Shown here piece by piece: positions 61,374 to 64,000 of a DNA stretch of 64,000 bases. The translations under genes were made by a program, and so were the position numbers. Below the pieces are notes generated by a model. The model had not been told where the DNA came from. It worked only from the letters and a program-made list of their open reading frames with translations, and ran no database searches. The first letter of the stretch is position 1, and each line of letters begins with the position of its first letter. The stretch is from UBA2991 sp965221735 (GTDB taxonomy: Bacteria > Chloroflexota > Dehalococcoidia > Tepidiformales > Tepidiformaceae), in the NCBI GenBank assembly GCA_965221735.1, contig OZ244910.1, positions 1,798,001 through 1,862,000 of the forward strand, read 5' to 3'.

Positions 61374-64000
61374 GTGGCGCGAATCCGGCGTCGCTCTTCG
61401 CCGTTCAGGAGGCGGCTCATGGCCTGCTGCCAGCTGCGGTGAACGTCCTGGTCGCCGTTCTGCATCCGCTGAAGATCGGGCTGGAGCTCAGCGAGCATGC
61501 CATCGCAGTCCGTTTCGAGGTCACCCTCGTACCACTGAAGGACCGCGGCCCGCTGCAGCCGCGCAACCCGCCTGGGATCGTCCCTCCAACCGCCATCAGC
61601 GAGCGAAGCATTCGGGAAGGGCTGGAACCCGCCTTCGCTGATAATGCGAGGGGCTCCCTTGAAGCGCATGAATTCGCAGAAAGCGTCGAAGGCGACCACG
61701 TTGGCCCGCCCGGCCCCAAAGAGACCGTCGACCGCTCCACCGGGGGAGTAGGTGACAAGGTCCAGGGGCTGACCCCCACCGAGGTCGAGGCGGATGACCG
61801 TTCGGGCTGTTGGGCCCGCGCCTTGCCTATCCTCGGCGAGGTGGCCTCGAGCGCGGAGCAAGTAGAAGAGCTCCGCGTACGTCGGGCCCTGCACAACGAG
61901 GTCGCTGCCGAGGAGACGGGCCGTGACGGCAGGGTGGAGCGGCTCGACGTTGCCACCCAGTTCGATTCTCGTCGCGGCCAGAAGCTCTGGAATGACGGTG
62001 AAGCAGGTGTTCTGCGCCGTAGCCTCGGGGGTGGCGCTGCTCGCCCCGTAATAGGTCTCGATGGCGCCCTCGGCCTCTACCGCGCTGCTGATGACGTGGG
62101 GTGCCCAAGGGCGGCCCTTGTCATCGGCCCAGAGGTCGAGGAACACGATCTGCTCGCCAAGGGATGGGACGACGCCGTAGCCACCTGCAGCGTAGTCCTG
62201 CAGGCGGGCCCGGGCGGCAGGACTGAGCGCCGGGTCATTGAAGGCCTTGACGAACCGGGCCTGGATGGCGTCGCTCCCGACGTAAATCTGGCGGAAGACG
62301 GGGTCGGAGGCGGGCACCCTCAGGGCCACCGACGAACGCCGCGGGAGTTCCAGGGCATTCAGCTTGGTGACAAGCTCGCGCGTGGCCGCATCTTCGCTGT
62401 TGCCTGTGCAGTAGAGAAGCGCTTCGTCGAAGCTATCGGGGAGCTTCTCTCCAAGCTTCCAGTTGACCAGACTCCAGAGAGAGTCTTTCCACCGGTTCTC
62501 ACTTTCCCTCTCTTCGACTCGCCCCTCGCCACGCTCTGGATCAATGGCGAGAAGGACATCGCGCACGTCAACGCTGACGGGCGTAACCACCTCCTCGTCG
62601 TCGGTGCTGAGGGGTTGCAGCCGCATATTGAGGGAGCGGACTCGATGGTCCGGACTCAAGGTAGCCTCGACTCGCAGGCGGCGCGAGATCTCAGGGATGA
62701 GATCGCTGTCGACATCCTGTTCCTGGTCCAGGCAGTCCCCTACCGTAGCCCGCACGTGGGCGGGATTGGACGCAGTCTCGGCGACCTCAGTCGCGGCCTG
62801 ATCGCGGAGCCCCTTGTAGAGGTCGTCGATGTCGTCAACCGCAGCGTGAACAGACTCGGTCTGCTGGCGGAACTCCCTGAAGAACGCAGGCCTGCCGTCA
62901 GCCCCGCGCAACTCCGCCTGCATCCATCGCAGGGCGCGTACGCGATCCCGCTCGCGGAACGCCGCTATCAGGCGACCCTCTGCGTTGCGGCGGCGGCTCT
63001 GGAGCGAAGCCTCGTCCTTGCGGGGGCGGAGCAAGATCCACGTCACCGCCCGATACGCGAGCACGGCCGCGAGCGTGACTCCGACCCAGACCAGGATCTC
63101 CGACGTGGACGTGTTGCCGAACTCGCCGAACCGGGAGATGCCTTCCCAAACAGGCTGCAGGGCCAACCCACCGACCAGCGCGACAACAACGGCTGCTCCT
63201 GCTGCCAGGAGACGCTGGAGAAGCGATGGGCTAACCCTGACGTTGTCGGGTTGAGCGAGCTTATTGGTTCGTGTGTCGATCTCACTGTCGAGGTCCGAGA
63301 TGGTTGGACCTCCTATGAAGCCGTCCTCCCCTACTCGCTCCTCGAGCTCCCGGGCGTCCGTCTCAAGTTGGTCGATGCGGCTGCGAACATCCTCAATGCC
63401 GTCGGGAGGAGAACCGCCACTGCCTTCACCGCTCAGCCAACCCTGGCCGCCAAAGACAGTGTCGCGGAGCCAGGTGCCAAACGCTTCCTCTTCGTTGGCT
63501 CGCATCCTGGGGATGGCGTCCTGGAGCTTCTGCTGATTACGCTGGGCCTCCCGGCGCAGCCCCTCCGTAAGTTCGGCCACATACGTTCTCCATCCTTCTG
63601 GACTGGAGTCGTAGTTGTCCCCACGGATGCGCGTACCACGAGGGACGGACGCGTAGTCGTCGATCTCAGCCTCGGCATGGATGCGATCGGTGAGTGTGCT
63701 CGTTGCAGTAGAAGTCAAGGGCGAGTGGGAGGCTGCGAGGGCAAGGGAGGCGTTTCGCTGGTCGTGCAGCCAGGAGCCAAGCCTCCGCGCCGTTGCGCTG
63801 TCGACGTAGTCGAGCAGGGAGACCTCGCGGTCGGTGCTGTCGCCGCCCTCGTATGTCCTGCGGGCACTGCGGAGCCGGTCGTAGGCGGCGACGAGAACCC
63901 TGGAGACAAGCTTCCGCTGGACACGGAGTCTGGGGTACTCGATAGCCGTCAGGGCACCTACTGACTGCAGGGGGTTCGCCCCCGTCTTGCCGCGCAGCTC
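61349..64000 (-). CDS. Large two-span membrane protein of unknown function, 5' end beyond window
   Basis: At least 883 residues; the reading frame is open to the last base, so the N-terminus is missing. A TTG at 63718 could be mistaken for the start, but the frame codes without a stop upstream of it (for example QRKLVSRVLVAAYDRLRSAR). Visible part: a helical region (1-250) with coiled-coil segment VRSRIDQLETDARELEERVG, two membrane helices (about 263-282 and 301-323), then a large cytosolic domain with LVNWKLGEKLPDSFDEALLYCTGN, VRVPASDP-like LRVPASDPVFRQIYVGSDA, IVFLDLWADDKGRPW and a final R-R-I-R-A-T-W-L. Not recognised. Translationally coupled to the vWA gene (25-nt overlap), so a partner of it. 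Confidence 0.7.
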   Translation of the reverse strand, partial: ELRGKTGANPLQSVGALTAIEYPRLRVQRKLVSRVLVAAYDRLRSARRTYEGGDSTDREVSLLDYVDSATARRLGSWLHDQRNASLALAASHSPLTSTATSTLTDRIHAEAEIDDYASVPRGTRIRGDNYDSSPEGWRTYVAELTEGLRREAQRNQQKLQDAIPRMRANEEEAFGTWLRDTVFGGQGWLSGEGSGGSPPDGIEDVRSRIDQLETDARELEERVGEDGFIGGPTISDLDSEIDTRTNKLAQPDNVRVSPSLLQRLLAAGAAVVVALVGGLALQPVWEGISRFGEFGNTSTSEILVWVGVTLAAVLAYRAVTWILLRPRKDEASLQSRRRNAEGRLIAAFRERDRVRALRWMQAELRGADGRPAFFREFRQQTESVHAAVDDIDDLYKGLRDQAATEVAETASNPAHVRATVGDCLDQEQDVDSDLIPEISRRLRVEATLSPDHRVRSLNMRLQPLSTDDEEVVTPVSVDVRDVLLAIDPERGEGRVEERESENRWKDSLWSLVNWKLGEKLPDSFDEALLYCTGNSEDAATRELVTKLNALELPRRSSVALRVPASDPVFRQIYVGSDAIQARFVKAFNDPALSPAARARLQDYAAGGYGVVPSLGEQIVFLDLWADDKGRPWAPHVISSAVEAEGAIETYYGASSATPEATAQNTCFTVIPELLAATRIELGGNVEPLHPAVTARLLGSDLVVQGPTYAELFYLLRARGHLAEDRQGAGPTARTVIRLDLGGGQPLDLVTYSPGGAVDGLFGAGRANVVAFDAFCEFMRFKGAPRIISEGGFQPFPNASLADGGWRDDPRRVARLQRAAVLQWYEGDLETDCDGMLAELQPDLQRMQNGDQDVHRSWQQAMSRLLNGEERRRIRATWLTQSNR

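Noticed and set aside
61439..63964. An 841-codon plus-strand open frame
   Set aside because: Antisense to the large membrane protein; no domain, and the minus strand has coherent helices, membrane segments and coupling to the vWA gene.

Overview
High-GC bacterial chromosome segment. No rRNA or tRNA was seen, so the organism cannot be fixed. Very high GC, Tat/lipobox solute-binding proteins with acidic linkers, long Thr-Pro linkers, a short-form HisG/HisZ system and many P450/SDR/Rieske oxygenase genes fit a Chloroflexota (Dehalococcoidia-like) genome best. That placement is inference.

Layout. 1-0.8 kb: a DUF7662-like/PIN pair cut by the left edge. 0.8-10.5 kb (minus strand): cyclophilin, murE, a Nudix hydrolase and a tightly overlapping operon hisZ-hisG-(phospholipase C-like)-hisD-hisC-hisB, in which HisG is a tandem double-length protein. 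10.6-14.6 kb: oligopeptide-type ABC permeases and binding protein without ATPases. 14.6-34 kb: a catabolic or biotransformation region with four cytochromes P450, three SDRs, a Rieske oxygenase, an aldo/keto reductase and PPOX, SnoaL-like, VOC and ABM proteins, interrupted by a Thr-Pro repeat surface protein, a beta-propeller protein and a PHD/PIN toxin-antitoxin pair with a palindromic operator. 34-36.7 kb: a Tat-exported sulfite-oxidase-like molybdoprotein, an AbrB/PIN pair and an unknown protein. 36.8-41.2 kb: a complete glycine cleavage operon gcvT-gcvH-gcvPA-gcvPB. 41.2-52.5 kb (minus strand): a GYD protein, a DinB-like protein, an alpha/beta hydrolase and a 9.4 kb type I polyketide synthase (KS-AT-DH-cMT-psiKR-ER-KR-ACP-KS) whose last module lacks AT and carries a one-base frameshift. 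52.8-53.9 kb: an ERG4/ERG24-type sterol reductase whose end overlaps a large serine recombinase gene (53.9-55.6 kb).

55.6-64 kb: next to the recombinase lies the most unusual part of the window. A three-gene, translationally coupled operon encodes a membrane-anchored GTPase, a membrane coiled-coil protein carrying an E3-binding (PSBD) domain at its N-terminus, and a MotB/ExbD/ZorB-like single-span protein with an Asp in the membrane helix and a Thr-Pro linker. It faces, tail to tail, a two-gene unit encoding a vWA receptor-like protein and a large two-span protein running off the right edge. Together they could form an envelope-spanning, GTP-controlled complex. No function can be assigned; it is the best candidate here for an undescribed system.

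How the genes work together. The his operon makes the early and middle enzymes of histidine synthesis (hisA, F, H, I are not here). The gcv operon supplies the P, T and H proteins; the L protein is not here. The PKS has no thioesterase, so the coupled alpha/beta hydrolase is a candidate for product release. The P450s and Rieske enzyme lack visible redox partners and must borrow them from elsewhere.
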